Assembly (NCBI GenBank): GCA_018223035.1
Contig: JAAEZD010000005.1
Location: 62,001 to 126,000, forward strand
Length of the DNA stretch: 64,000 nt
Direction of reading: 5' to 3'
From: Heliomarina sp018223035
Lineage (GTDB): Bacteria; Pseudomonadota; Alphaproteobacteria; Rhodobacterales; Rhodobacteraceae
In this document: in pieces, positions 35,102-44,217 of the stretch
Position numbering within the stretch: the first letter of the stretch is position 1
Layout of the letters: every line of letters starts with the position of its first letter
Program-made: the position numbers and the translations under genes
The notes under the pieces: model-generated
What the model saw: only the letters and a program-made list of their open reading frames with translations
Told to the model about the DNA's origin: nothing
Databases searched by the model: none

Positions 35102-35113
35102 TGAACCAGTTCA
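35102..35113. promoter_or_regulatory. Inverted repeat TGAACCAGTTCA between TetR regulator and importer operon
   Basis: TGAAC and GTTCA arms flank a CA spacer. The repeat lies in the spacer between TTGACT (35089-35094) and CAACTT (35112-35117), a possible weak promoter for the importer operon. Repressor occupancy there would block transcription. Inferred. Confidence 0.35.
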
Positions 35114-35169
35114 ACTTTTTTCTTCAGTAAGCGCGTGTAAAGCGTTTCAAACAACCGGGAGCTGCCTAA

Positions 35170-36225
35170 ATGTACCTCAAATCTACCACCGCCCTGACTG
35201 TCGCCGCGCTGACGCTGGCCGCCACGCCGTCGCTGGCCGCCGAGGATCTGAACGCGCTGATCTGGTGCGACCACGCCGACCCGAAACTCCTCGAACCCTT
35301 TGAAGAGGCGCATGGAATCCGGGTCAACGTCAAGGAATACGAAGGCACTGCCGCCGGTCTTGCGCTGCTGGAACAAAGCCGTCCGGGCGACTGGGACGTG
35401 ATGGTGATCGACGGTGTCGACGTGGGCCGTCTGGTTGAACGCGACCTTGCCGAACCGCTCCCGGTCGAAGAAATGCACACCGGCGATTATTTCCCGCAGA
35501 TCGTGCTTGAGGACAACAACACCGTCGATGGCGTCACCTATGGGGTGACGGAGAAATTCGGTTACAACACAATCGCTTACAACAAAGCCAATGTCGATCC
35601 CGCCGATATGGAATCGATGAAGGCGCTGTGGTCGGGCAAGTATGACGGTCGCATCGCGATCTACGATTACTACCTTCCGGTCATTGGCCTCGTCGGCATG
35701 GCACAGGGCGTCGATACGGCCGATCTTAGCGCCGACAACCTCGAAACCCTTCGTGAGCCGCTGATGAGTCTCAAGGCCGCGTCGCGTCAGGTCTCGGACG
35801 TTGTCGCCAGTCAGACTTCTCTCGCCACTGATGAGGTCGATATCCTCGTCGGCGGTGGCGAATGGCTGACCGCCGTGCTGAACGCCGACAATCCGGATCT
35901 CGACTGGACCATTCCCGAAGAGGGCGGCCTGCTCTGGAGCCAGTCTCTCGTCGTGCTGAAGGACAGCGAAAACAAGGATATGGCCGTCGAGTTCGTGAAA
36001 TACGTGACATCGCCCGAAGGTCAGGCGCGTCTGGCGACTTCGGAATGCTACTGGGGGATGCCCGCCAACTCCAAGACCGCCGATGTGCTCAGCGACGACG
36101 AAAAGGCAGTTCTGCGCTGGGACGATCAGGCAACCTATCTCGAGCGCGCCCAGCTCTACCCGGTACCGGACGCCGATCTCGATTCGGCGATGCAGGACCT
36201 CTGGACCGATATGATCCAGAACTGA
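35170..36225 (+). CDS. Polyamine-type ABC importer substrate-binding protein (PotD-like)
   Basis: Periplasmic receptor of 351 residues with signal peptide ending ATPSLAAED. Segments WDVMVIDGVDVGRLVE and YGVTEKFGYNTIAYNK are typical of the spermidine/putrescine-binding group. It is followed 3 bp later by two permeases and an ATPase of the same type. Downstream hydrolase and aldehyde dehydrogenase suggest an amine or related cation rather than iron. Ligand not proved. Confidence 0.87.
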   Translation: MYLKSTTALTVAALTLAATPSLAAEDLNALIWCDHADPKLLEPFEEAHGIRVNVKEYEGTAAGLALLEQSRPGDWDVMVIDGVDVGRLVERDLAEPLPVEEMHTGDYFPQIVLEDNNTVDGVTYGVTEKFGYNTIAYNKANVDPADMESMKALWSGKYDGRIAIYDYYLPVIGLVGMAQGVDTADLSADNLETLREPLMSLKAASRQVSDVVASQTSLATDEVDILVGGGEWLTAVLNADNPDLDWTIPEEGGLLWSQSLVVLKDSENKDMAVEFVKYVTSPEGQARLATSECYWGMPANSKTADVLSDDEKAVLRWDDQATYLERAQLYPVPDADLDSAMQDLWTDMIQN

Positions 36226-36228
36226 TCC

Positions 36229-37083
36229 ATGCGCATCGAAGCTTATGAAAAGAAAGTGGGGGCCACGCTTGTGGCTCCCGCACTGCTTTGGACGCTGGCG
36301 TTCTTTCTCATCCCTTTCGCGGCGATGGTCTGGCTCAGCTTTTCCCATATGGAAGGGCGCGATATTGTGCCCGGTCCCGATTTCGGTAACTATATCAAGA
36401 TCTTCACCGACGACTCGCTGTTTCGCGGCATTGTCGTTTCGCTTGAGATCACGCTGACCGTCACGGTGATTTCCGTTCTGCTCGCATGGCCGCTGGCGTG
36501 GATCATCGCCATGCGCGTGCCGAAACGCTGGCAACGGCTCGCGCTGATGCTCGCGGTGCTGCCGTTCTGGACCTCCTACGTCGTGCGTTCCTACGCATGG
36601 GCGCTGGTGCTGGGGCAAAAGGGCGTGGTGATGGATTTCCTGACCGGCATCGGGCTGCTTGCCGAACCGATCCAGATCATGGCGACCCGGTCCGCCACGG
36701 TCATCGGTTTCGTGCATTTCTTCGTGATGCTGCTGACCCTCACGATCTATGCAAACCTCGTCCAGCTCTCGCCCAACTACATGCGCGCGGCGCAGGACCT
36801 CGGCGCCTCTGCATGGCAGACGATCCGTCTGGTCGTGATACCGTTGACCCTGCCGGGCGTCATCACCGGTGCCTTCCTGACCTTTGTGCTCTGCATCGGC
36901 GATTACATCACTCCACAGATCCTGGGCGGCAATAACGAACTCACCATGCCGCAGCTCATCATGCTACAACTCGGGCGACGCGGCGATTTCCCGATGGCCT
37001 CGGCCCTGTCGGTGGTGCTTATGGCCATCGTGACGCTGGCCTATGCGGGCTGCGCGCGCTGGCTCAGAATGGATCGGGTCTGA
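36229..37083 (+). CDS. Polyamine-type ABC importer permease (PotB-like)
   Basis: Membrane permease of 284 residues. The EAA loop reads NYMRAAQDLGASAWQTIRLV followed by VIPLTLPGVITG, standard for PotB. FGNYIKIFTDDSLFRGIVVS is the typical periplasmic start of the domain. Starts 3 bp after the binding-protein stop and shares one base with the next permease. Confidence 0.9.
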   Translation: MRIEAYEKKVGATLVAPALLWTLAFFLIPFAAMVWLSFSHMEGRDIVPGPDFGNYIKIFTDDSLFRGIVVSLEITLTVTVISVLLAWPLAWIIAMRVPKRWQRLALMLAVLPFWTSYVVRSYAWALVLGQKGVVMDFLTGIGLLAEPIQIMATRSATVIGFVHFFVMLLTLTIYANLVQLSPNYMRAAQDLGASAWQTIRLVVIPLTLPGVITGAFLTFVLCIGDYITPQILGGNNELTMPQLIMLQLGRRGDFPMASALSVVLMAIVTLAYAGCARWLRMDRV

Positions 37084-37853
37084 TGCGCTATCTGTCGTGG
37101 ATCTACCTTGTCGCCTGTTTCGTCTTTATCCTGCTGCCTGTCGGTGTTCTGGTGGTTTTCTCCTTTCAGGACGGCCGCTTGCCCGTGCCGCCTTTCAATG
37201 GGCCAACGCTGAAATGGTACGCTGACATCACCAGCGACCGCGACCTGATGGCGGCGCTGTTCAACTCGCTTCTGGTAGCGGCGATTTCTTCGCTGGTGGC
37301 GCTGCTGGTCGGCTTTCTTGCGGCCTCTGGCCTGGCCCGGGTGGTCCTCCCGGGATCGACGCTGATGCGGGCGCTGCTGATCGCGCCAATGACTGTCAGC
37401 TACCTGATCATCGCGCTGGGGCTATTGAACTACTTTAACAACATCGGCATCCGGCCGTCGCTGCTGGCAACAGGCATCGGCCATGTGGTGATCAACCTGC
37501 CGCTCTGCTTCGCGATCCTTTATGCGGCGATGGGCGAGCATCAGCGCAACGCCCTGCGCGCCGCGCGCGACCTTGGCGCAAAGGAATGGCAGGTGCTGGC
37601 GCTAGTCTCGGCCCCGATGCTGGCCCCGGCGCTGGGGGCGGCGTTCTTCCTCGCCTTCACCTTCAGCTGGGATGAATTCATCATCGCCTTCCTGCTGACC
37701 CGCTTCGACGTGACCCTGCCGGTCGAAATCTGGTCGATGCTGCGCTCGGGGCTTTCGCCCGCGACAAACGCGGTCGGCTCCCTGGTCTTCCTAGTCTCGG
37801 TGGCCGTGGTCGTGCTGCTCGAACTCACCCTGTTCAGAAAGGTCGGAAAATGA
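37083..37853 (+). CDS. Polyamine-type ABC importer permease (PotC-like)
   Basis: Membrane permease of 256 residues. Its first helix is followed by VVFSFQDGRLPVPPFNGPTL, typical of PotC. The EAA loop is RNALRAARDLGAKEWQVLAL, followed by TFSWDEFIIAFLLTRFDVTLP, characteristic of PotC. Overlaps the ATPase gene by 4 bp. Confidence 0.9.
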   Translation: MRYLSWIYLVACFVFILLPVGVLVVFSFQDGRLPVPPFNGPTLKWYADITSDRDLMAALFNSLLVAAISSLVALLVGFLAASGLARVVLPGSTLMRALLIAPMTVSYLIIALGLLNYFNNIGIRPSLLATGIGHVVINLPLCFAILYAAMGEHQRNALRAARDLGAKEWQVLALVSAPMLAPALGAAFFLAFTFSWDEFIIAFLLTRFDVTLPVEIWSMLRSGLSPATNAVGSLVFLVSVAVVVLLELTLFRKVGK

Positions 37854-38875
37854 CGGCTGACGTATCCATCACCGGCGTGCGCCAGGAATTCGGCGATTTC
37901 ACCGCGCTGCATGAAATCGACCTGAAGATCGAGGCCGGCGAATTCGTTGTGTTGCTCGGGCCTTCGGGCTGCGGCAAGACCACGCTTTTGTCTATTCTCG
38001 GCGGGTTTCTCAGCCCGACTGCCGGCATTGTGAAAATCGGCGGCAAGGACATGGCCGGGGTCGTGCCGCGCGCCCGCCCGACGACCACGATGTTTCAGGA
38101 CTACGCGCTGTTTCCCCATATGTCGCTGCTCGACAATGTCGCCTTTGGCCTGCGTATGCGCGGCATGTCCCGCCGCGACCGCAATGCAAAGGCGCGGGAA
38201 ATGCTCGATATGGTCGGGCTGGCCGATCAGGCCAAACGCCGCCCGCATGAACTCTCTGGCGGCCAACGCCAGCGGGTTGCCCTCGCGCGCGCCTTGGCGG
38301 TTTCGCCTGATCTTCTGCTGCTCGACGAACCGCTCGGCGCGCTCGACCTCAAACTGCGCCGCCAGATGCAGGATGAGCTCAAGGCGATCCAGCGCAAGGT
38401 CGGCACAACCTTTGTCCACGTCACCCATGATCAGGAAGAGGCTATGGCCATCGCCGACCGGATCGTCGTGATGAACCAAGGCCGGATTGAACATTGCGGC
38501 ACTCCCGAGGAGGTTTATCTCACGCCGCGCACCTTGTTCACCGCGAATTTCATGGGTGAAATCAACACGCTTCAGGTGCGCAAGGCCGGGCAGGGGGTCG
38601 ATAGCCCGCTTGGGGCGCTGAAGCTTGAACCGACCGATGGCACGCTTTGTCTGCGTCCGGAAAACGTCGGCCTCTCCGGTCAACTCGACCTCGGGCAGGC
38701 CGTGCTACAGGACATGGCGTTCTTTGGGTCGCACCTGCGCTGCCATTTCCGCCCTGTCACCGCGCCCGAGATGATCCTGACCGCCAATCTGCCGCAGGGC
38801 ACCCGGCTCCAAACCGGAGATCAGGTGCATCTCTATGGCAATTCCCCCGTTCTGATCGCCGAGGAGGCCGCATGA
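37850..38875 (+). CDS. Polyamine-type ABC importer ATPase (PotA-like)
   Basis: ATPase of 341 residues. Walker A is LGPSGCGKTT, the signature is ELSGGQRQRVALARAL and Walker B is DLLLLDEPLGALD. The C-terminal TOBE-type domain (about residues 270-335, DGTLCLRPENVGLSG) is typical of the MalK/PotA group. Overlaps the metallo-hydrolase gene by 4 bp (ATGA), indicating functional linkage. Confidence 0.9.
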   Translation: MTADVSITGVRQEFGDFTALHEIDLKIEAGEFVVLLGPSGCGKTTLLSILGGFLSPTAGIVKIGGKDMAGVVPRARPTTTMFQDYALFPHMSLLDNVAFGLRMRGMSRRDRNAKAREMLDMVGLADQAKRRPHELSGGQRQRVALARALAVSPDLLLLDEPLGALDLKLRRQMQDELKAIQRKVGTTFVHVTHDQEEAMAIADRIVVMNQGRIEHCGTPEEVYLTPRTLFTANFMGEINTLQVRKAGQGVDSPLGALKLEPTDGTLCLRPENVGLSGQLDLGQAVLQDMAFFGSHLRCHFRPVTAPEMILTANLPQGTRLQTGDQVHLYGNSPVLIAEEAA

Positions 38876-39600
38876 ACCGCGCTCAGCCACAAGACTGGTA
38901 TCGACTGCAAACCAAGGGCGATGGCATTACCCTGATCGACGAGCCGCATATCGAGGAATTCTACCGCTGCAACATCTGGCACGTCAGGGGCCGCGATGGC
39001 GATATGCTGGTCGATAGCGGCATGGGCGTGGTCAGCCTGCGCACATGGGTGCCGCTGGTCACCGAACGCCCGCTCGAGGCTGTTGCAAGCCACACCCATT
39101 TCGACCACATCGGCTGTCATCATGAATTCGACTGCCGCAGCTGTCACGAGGCCGAAGCTGCAATTCTTGCCGACCCGACACGCGCGGCCACGCTCGCCGA
39201 CCCTTATGTGACGGATGAGATTTTCACGACCCTCCCGCCGGAACCTTATGAAAGCGCGCGTTACGCGGTGAAATCCGCCCCGGCGACGCGTATCCTGCAA
39301 GATCGCGACCGGGTCGATCTTGGCGATCGCAGTTTCGAGGTGATCCACACGCCCGGCCACAGCCCCGGCGGCATCGCGCTCTGGGAGGAGGCCACGGGCA
39401 TCCTGTTCTCGGGCGACATCGTCTATGACGGCCCGCTGATCGAGGACACATATCACGCGAATGCAGCGGATTATGTCGCCTCGATGAAACGTTTGCTCGA
39501 TCTGCCGGTTCGTGTTGTGCATGGCGGGCATTTCGCCTCATATGACGGCAATCGCCACCGCGAGATCATCCGCAACTGGCTGCAAAGCAAGGGACTATGA
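38872..39600 (+). CDS. Metallo-beta-lactamase fold hydrolase
   Basis: Metal-dependent hydrolase of 242 residues. Metal ligands are visible in SHTHFDHIGCHHEF, IHTPGHSPGGIAL, LFSGDIVYDG and HGGHFASY, matching the glyoxalase-II-like arrangement. A Cys-rich patch (HHEFDCRSCHEAE) inside the metal loop is unusual. The ATG overlaps the ATPase stop and its own stop overlaps the dehydrogenase start, so it belongs to the importer operon. Substrate unknown; a thioester, lactone or amide derived from the imported compound is possible. Confidence 0.83.
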   Translation: MNRAQPQDWYRLQTKGDGITLIDEPHIEEFYRCNIWHVRGRDGDMLVDSGMGVVSLRTWVPLVTERPLEAVASHTHFDHIGCHHEFDCRSCHEAEAAILADPTRAATLADPYVTDEIFTTLPPEPYESARYAVKSAPATRILQDRDRVDLGDRSFEVIHTPGHSPGGIALWEEATGILFSGDIVYDGPLIEDTYHANAADYVASMKRLLDLPVRVVHGGHFASYDGNRHREIIRNWLQSKGL

Positions 39601-41021
39601 TGGATCACCTGAATTTCTATATTGATGGCGCATGGGTTGCCCCTGTCACCCCGAACCCCTTTCCCGTTGAAAATCCGGCCACCGGCGAAGAGATCGCGAC
39701 CATCAGCCTTGGCAGCGCGGCAGATGTGGACAAGGCCGTTGCCGCCGCCAAGCGCGCCTTTGACACATGGTCTCTGTCACCCGTGGCCGAGCGGCGCGCA
39801 AAGGTCGAGAAATTCCTTGAAATCTATGACCGCCGGTTCGAGGAAATGGCCCAGACCATCACGGCCGAACTGGGCGCGCCCATCACCATGAGCCGCGCGC
39901 AGCAGGCCGATACCGGCTCGGGCCATACGCGCGGGTTCCTCGATGCGCTGGTGCAGGTGATCTGGGAAGAAACGCTTGAAAACGGCGACACGCTCAGCCG
40001 CGAACCGATTGGCGTTGTCGGGCTGATCACGCCCTGGAACTGGCCGATGAACCAGATCGCGCTCAAGGTCATCCCCGCGCTGCTGACGGGCTGCACCTGC
40101 GTGCTGAAACCTTCGGAAAATACGCCGCTGAACGCGATGCTCTGGGCCGAGATGATGGACGAGGCAGGCTTTCCGCCCGGTGTCTTCAATCTTGTGAACG
40201 GCAATGGCCCCGAGGTCGGCTCGGCCCTGTCGAAACATCCTGATATCGCGATGATGTCCTTTACCGGCTCCACCCGTGCAGGCACGGCGGTGACGGTGGA
40301 TGCCGCGCCGACAGTCAAGCGCGTGACGCTGGAACTGGGCGGCAAAAGCCCCAACATCATCTTTGCCGATTGCGACCTGGAAGATCGCGTCGCAGGCGGT
40401 GTGCTTGAAGTGATGAACAACACCGGCCAAAGCTGCGACGCCCCGACCCGGATGCTGGTCGAGCGCTCGGTCTATGACAAGGCGGTCAAGATCGCGGGCA
40501 AAACGGCAGCGGCAACCGAAGTAGGCGATCCGATGCAAGAGGGCGACCATATCGGCCCGCTGGTCTCGGCCCTGCAATGGGACCGGGTTCAGGCGCTGAT
40601 CGAGGCGGGCATCGCCGAGGGCGCACGCCTTGTCACCGGCGGCGCGGGCAAGCCCGATGGCATGAATGCCGGGCACTGGGCGCGTCCGACGATCTTTGCC
40701 GATTGTACCCCGGAAATGCGCGTCTGGCGCGAGGAGATCTTTGGGCCCGTCATTTCGATGATGCCCTTCGATACCGAGGAAGAGGCCATTCAATTGGCCA
40801 ATGACACCGATTACGGGCTGGCCGCCTATTTGCAGACCAATGACATGGTGCGCGCGCGCCGTGTGATGCGCCAGCTTCGCGCCGGCAATGTGCATCTGAA
40901 CGGAGCGGGCGTGAATTACGGCAGCCCGTTCGGCGGCTACAAGAGTTCGGGCAACGGGCGTGAAGGCGGCCTTCCGGGGCTGGAAGATTACCTTGAAGTC
41001 AAGATGTTGCACGGCATCTGA
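39597..41021 (+). CDS. Aldehyde dehydrogenase
   Basis: NAD(P)-dependent aldehyde dehydrogenase of 474 residues. Catalytic Glu246 is in VTLELGGKSPN and the nucleophile Cys280 is in NNTGQSCDAPTR; cofactor motifs ITPWNWPMNQIALK and FTGSTRAGTAV are present. The ATG at 39597 overlaps the upstream stop; a second ATG follows at once. In the context of a polyamine-type importer, oxidation of an aminoaldehyde or similar aldehyde is likely, but no amine oxidase or transaminase is next to it. Confidence 0.9.
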   Translation: MMDHLNFYIDGAWVAPVTPNPFPVENPATGEEIATISLGSAADVDKAVAAAKRAFDTWSLSPVAERRAKVEKFLEIYDRRFEEMAQTITAELGAPITMSRAQQADTGSGHTRGFLDALVQVIWEETLENGDTLSREPIGVVGLITPWNWPMNQIALKVIPALLTGCTCVLKPSENTPLNAMLWAEMMDEAGFPPGVFNLVNGNGPEVGSALSKHPDIAMMSFTGSTRAGTAVTVDAAPTVKRVTLELGGKSPNIIFADCDLEDRVAGGVLEVMNNTGQSCDAPTRMLVERSVYDKAVKIAGKTAAATEVGDPMQEGDHIGPLVSALQWDRVQALIEAGIAEGARLVTGGAGKPDGMNAGHWARPTIFADCTPEMRVWREEIFGPVISMMPFDTEEEAIQLANDTDYGLAAYLQTNDMVRARRVMRQLRAGNVHLNGAGVNYGSPFGGYKSSGNGREGGLPGLEDYLEVKMLHGI

Positions 41022-41060
41022 CAAGAACCCGCTGGGTCCCTGAAAGCCGGGGGCGCAGCT

Positions 41061-44000
41061 TTACTGCGGGGCCGTCACACCGCCGTGGATACGCTCGCGT
41101 AGCCCCTGCATGAGCCGATAGAACACCGGGCCAAAGATGGTGCCTGCCACCGCCGCCGCGATGGACCCGCCAAAGACCGCGATTCCCAACGACACGCGGC
41201 TTGCCGCCCCGGCACCGCTTGCGATCACCAGCGGATAGACCCCGACCGCAAAGGCCAGAACGGTCATCATCACCGGACGGAACCGCAGCCGCGCAGCCTG
41301 CATGGCAGATTCATGCAGGCTCAGCCCGCCGATTTCGCGCTGTTGCTTGGCGAATTCGACGATCAGGATCGCGGTCTTGGCGGCCAGCGCGATGAGCATC
41401 AGCAATCCGATCTGCCCGTACAGGCTCACCGGTTGGCCGGCGATCCGGAGTGCGATCAGTGCCCCGAGGATGGCGAAAGGCACGGTCAGCAGAACCGCGA
41501 TCGGCGTCAAAAAGCTTTCGTACAGCGCGGCGAGGAATAGGAAGGTAAAGATCAGCGACAGCCCCAGCGCGATGGGAATCGCATTGCCCGATTTGCGCTC
41601 TTCGAAAGATGAATCCGTCCATTCGAACCGGAACCCGGGCGGCATCGCGCCTACGGCGACCTCCTCCATCCGGTCCATCGCCGCGCCGCTGCTGAACCCG
41701 CCACCGGTATTGGCGACCCCGGTGATCGTGGCCGAGTTATATGTATTATAACGATAAAGCACATCCGGCCCGAATGACGGTTCCGCCGTCACGATGGTGC
41801 TGATCGGCACAAGATCACCACTGCGATTGCGCAGGTACAAGAGGTCAAGCGCGCGCTCGTTCTGCCTGAATGGCGCGTCCGCTTGAAGCATCACGCGATA
41901 AGACTTCCCGAACATATTGAAATCGTTCACGTAAAGCGCGCCAAGCTGTGTCTGTAACGTCAGGAAAATATCCGAGATATTGACGCCCAGCGTCTTGGCC
42001 CTTTCCCGGTCCATCTGCAGGTTCATCTGCGGTGAATCCACCTTGAAGGTCGAAAAGGCGCGCAGGATCTCATCGGTCGCATTCGCCGGGGCGAGCAGAC
42101 CACCAAGCGCCGCGTTCAGCTCTTCGGGGCCGCGTCCCTGCGTGTCTTCCAGCACAAAGGAAAAGCCCTGCACGGTTCCCAGACCCGGAATGGCGGGCGC
42201 ACCGAATACGATCACCTGCGCCTCGGGCATGGCCGCGAACATCTGCTGGTATTTCTGCTGCAGGAACAGCTGGTTCTGCTCCGGTTCCTCGCGTTCCTCC
42301 CACGGCTTCAGCTTGGCGATGATCATGCCTGTGTTCGATTGCAGGGCGGTGTTCAGGATCGAATAGCCGTTTACCGACAGCACGTTTCCGATGTTCTCAT
42401 CCTCGCCAAGGATTTCGGTCAGGCGATCCATCACCACTTCGGTTCTGTTCAGCGACGCGCCTCCCGGTAATTGCACATCCACGATGAAAAATCCCTTGTC
42501 CTCCGTGGGAATGAAACTCGATGGCGCGGTGGTGAAAAGGTAATAGAGCGCCGCAAACAGCCCGACCACGCAGAGCATCGCAACCACGAGGTATCGGGTC
42601 AGGAAATCGACCAGCGCCACGTACTGCCGGGTGATCCAGTCAAAGCCGCGATTGAACTGCCGGATGACGATATTCGGCTTCATCCCCGGTTTCATCAGCA
42701 CCGAGGCCAGCGCGGGGCTGAGCGTCAGCGCGTTGACCATCGAAATCAGCACGGACACCGTCAGCGTTGCCCCGAACTGCGCAAACATGCGCCCGGTGAT
42801 CCCCGGCAAGAGCAACGTGGGCCCGAACACCGCCACCAGCACCATGGAGGTCGCGACAATCGGCCCGGCCACTTCGTCCATCGCCATTTTCGTGGCTTCG
42901 GCCGGTGTCAGGTCGTGGTTTTCATGCAGGATACGTTCGACGTTTTCCACCACGATGATCGCGTCATCGACCACGATGGCAATCGCAAGGATCAGCGCAA
43001 AGAGCGTCACGGTGTTGATCGTCATCCCGAAGCCGTAGAGCACCGCCAGCGTGCCGATAATCGACACCGGCACCGCAATGGTCGGGATAAGCGTCGCGCG
43101 GATCGTGCCGAGAAAGATATAGGTCACGAGGATCACCAGACCGATGGTAAAGATCATCGTGATCACCGTTTCCTCGAGCGAGGCTTCGATGAACAGCGTG
43201 GTGTCATGCCCGACGACATAATCCACGCCCTCGGGGAAATTGACCTTCAGCTCCTCCATCCGCAATTTCACCGCTTCGGCCACCGCAAGCGAATTGGCCT
43301 CGCCTAGTTTGTATATCGCGAGCAGTACACCGGGGCCGTTGTTGAATTCGCCATAGCCCTTGTAGGCAAAGGCCCCAAGCTCAATTCGGGCCACGTCACG
43401 TAGCCGCACGATGGACCCGGATTCATCCGCGCGCAGCACGATATCGCCGAATTCTTCGGGGTTCTGCACCCGTCCCCGCGCGGTCAGCACGTATTGAAAC
43501 TGGGTTTCCTCGGGTGCGGGGGCGGCGCCCAGCTGCCCCACCGCTGCTTGCACATTCTGTTCCTTGATCGCGGCAACGATGTCATTGACGGTCAGGTTGC
43601 GATTGGCCATCGCCACCGGATCAAGCCAGGCCCGCAACCCGTAATCCAGCGCGCCGATGATCTCGGCGGCGCTGACGCCGGGCAGGCGGCCAAGGTCGCC
43701 GGCCACGTTGATCGAGGCATAGTTGGACAGGAAAACACCGTCATACCTGTCATCCGGCGACACGATGTTCACCACCATCAGGATGTCGGGGTTTCGTTTT
43801 CGCACCTTCACGCCCCGCTGGCGCACCTCGGCAGGCAGGCCCGGTTCGGCCAGCGCCACGCGGTTCTGCACATCGACCTGCGCCAGATCCGCATCGACGC
43901 CCACCTCGAAGGTGATGGTCAGGGTATAGCTGCCGTCGCTTGCTGATTTCGAGGACATATAGACCATGCCCTCGGCCCCATTGACCTGATCCTCGATCGG

Positions 44001-44192
44001 CGCGCCAACCGTGTCGATCACCGTCTGCGCATCGGCACCGGGGTAATTCGCCCGCACCACGACCTTGGGCGCGGTAATGTCCGGGTATTGGTCAATCGGC
44101 ATCACCTGGAGGGCGAGTAACCCAAAGAGGGTGATGAGCATCGAAATGACAAAGGCAAACTTGGGGCGGCGGATGAAAAAGGATGGTCCCAT
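41061..44192 (-). CDS. RND efflux pump inner-membrane transporter (AcrB/HAE1 type)
   Basis: Proton-driven multidrug-type exporter of 1043 residues, the normal HAE1 length, with twelve predicted membrane helices and two large periplasmic loops. The TM4 proton-relay motif AIAIVVDDAIIVVENVE contains the conserved Asp pair. The start ATG at 44192 (MGPSFFIRRPKFAFVISMLI) has an AGGGAAG site; the longer reading adds residues unlike the family. It is coupled with the adaptor gene upstream. No outer-membrane channel gene is in the operon, so it probably uses a TolC-like protein encoded elsewhere. Confidence 0.93.
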   Translation of the reverse strand: MGPSFFIRRPKFAFVISMLITLFGLLALQVMPIDQYPDITAPKVVVRANYPGADAQTVIDTVGAPIEDQVNGAEGMVYMSSKSASDGSYTLTITFEVGVDADLAQVDVQNRVALAEPGLPAEVRQRGVKVRKRNPDILMVVNIVSPDDRYDGVFLSNYASINVAGDLGRLPGVSAAEIIGALDYGLRAWLDPVAMANRNLTVNDIVAAIKEQNVQAAVGQLGAAPAPEETQFQYVLTARGRVQNPEEFGDIVLRADESGSIVRLRDVARIELGAFAYKGYGEFNNGPGVLLAIYKLGEANSLAVAEAVKLRMEELKVNFPEGVDYVVGHDTTLFIEASLEETVITMIFTIGLVILVTYIFLGTIRATLIPTIAVPVSIIGTLAVLYGFGMTINTVTLFALILAIAIVVDDAIIVVENVERILHENHDLTPAEATKMAMDEVAGPIVATSMVLVAVFGPTLLLPGITGRMFAQFGATLTVSVLISMVNALTLSPALASVLMKPGMKPNIVIRQFNRGFDWITRQYVALVDFLTRYLVVAMLCVVGLFAALYYLFTTAPSSFIPTEDKGFFIVDVQLPGGASLNRTEVVMDRLTEILGEDENIGNVLSVNGYSILNTALQSNTGMIIAKLKPWEEREEPEQNQLFLQQKYQQMFAAMPEAQVIVFGAPAIPGLGTVQGFSFVLEDTQGRGPEELNAALGGLLAPANATDEILRAFSTFKVDSPQMNLQMDRERAKTLGVNISDIFLTLQTQLGALYVNDFNMFGKSYRVMLQADAPFRQNERALDLLYLRNRSGDLVPISTIVTAEPSFGPDVLYRYNTYNSATITGVANTGGGFSSGAAMDRMEEVAVGAMPPGFRFEWTDSSFEERKSGNAIPIALGLSLIFTFLFLAALYESFLTPIAVLLTVPFAILGALIALRIAGQPVSLYGQIGLLMLIALAAKTAILIVEFAKQQREIGGLSLHESAMQAARLRFRPVMMTVLAFAVGVYPLVIASGAGAASRVSLGIAVFGGSIAAAVAGTIFGPVFYRLMQGLRERIHGGVTAPQ

Positions 44193-44217
44193 CTCGTGTC
44201 TTCCCTTTTCGCGCTGG

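Noticed and set aside
39777..41024. Minus-strand frame of 415 codons opposite the aldehyde dehydrogenase
   Set aside because: Shadow frame; the plus-strand gene has full catalytic motifs.
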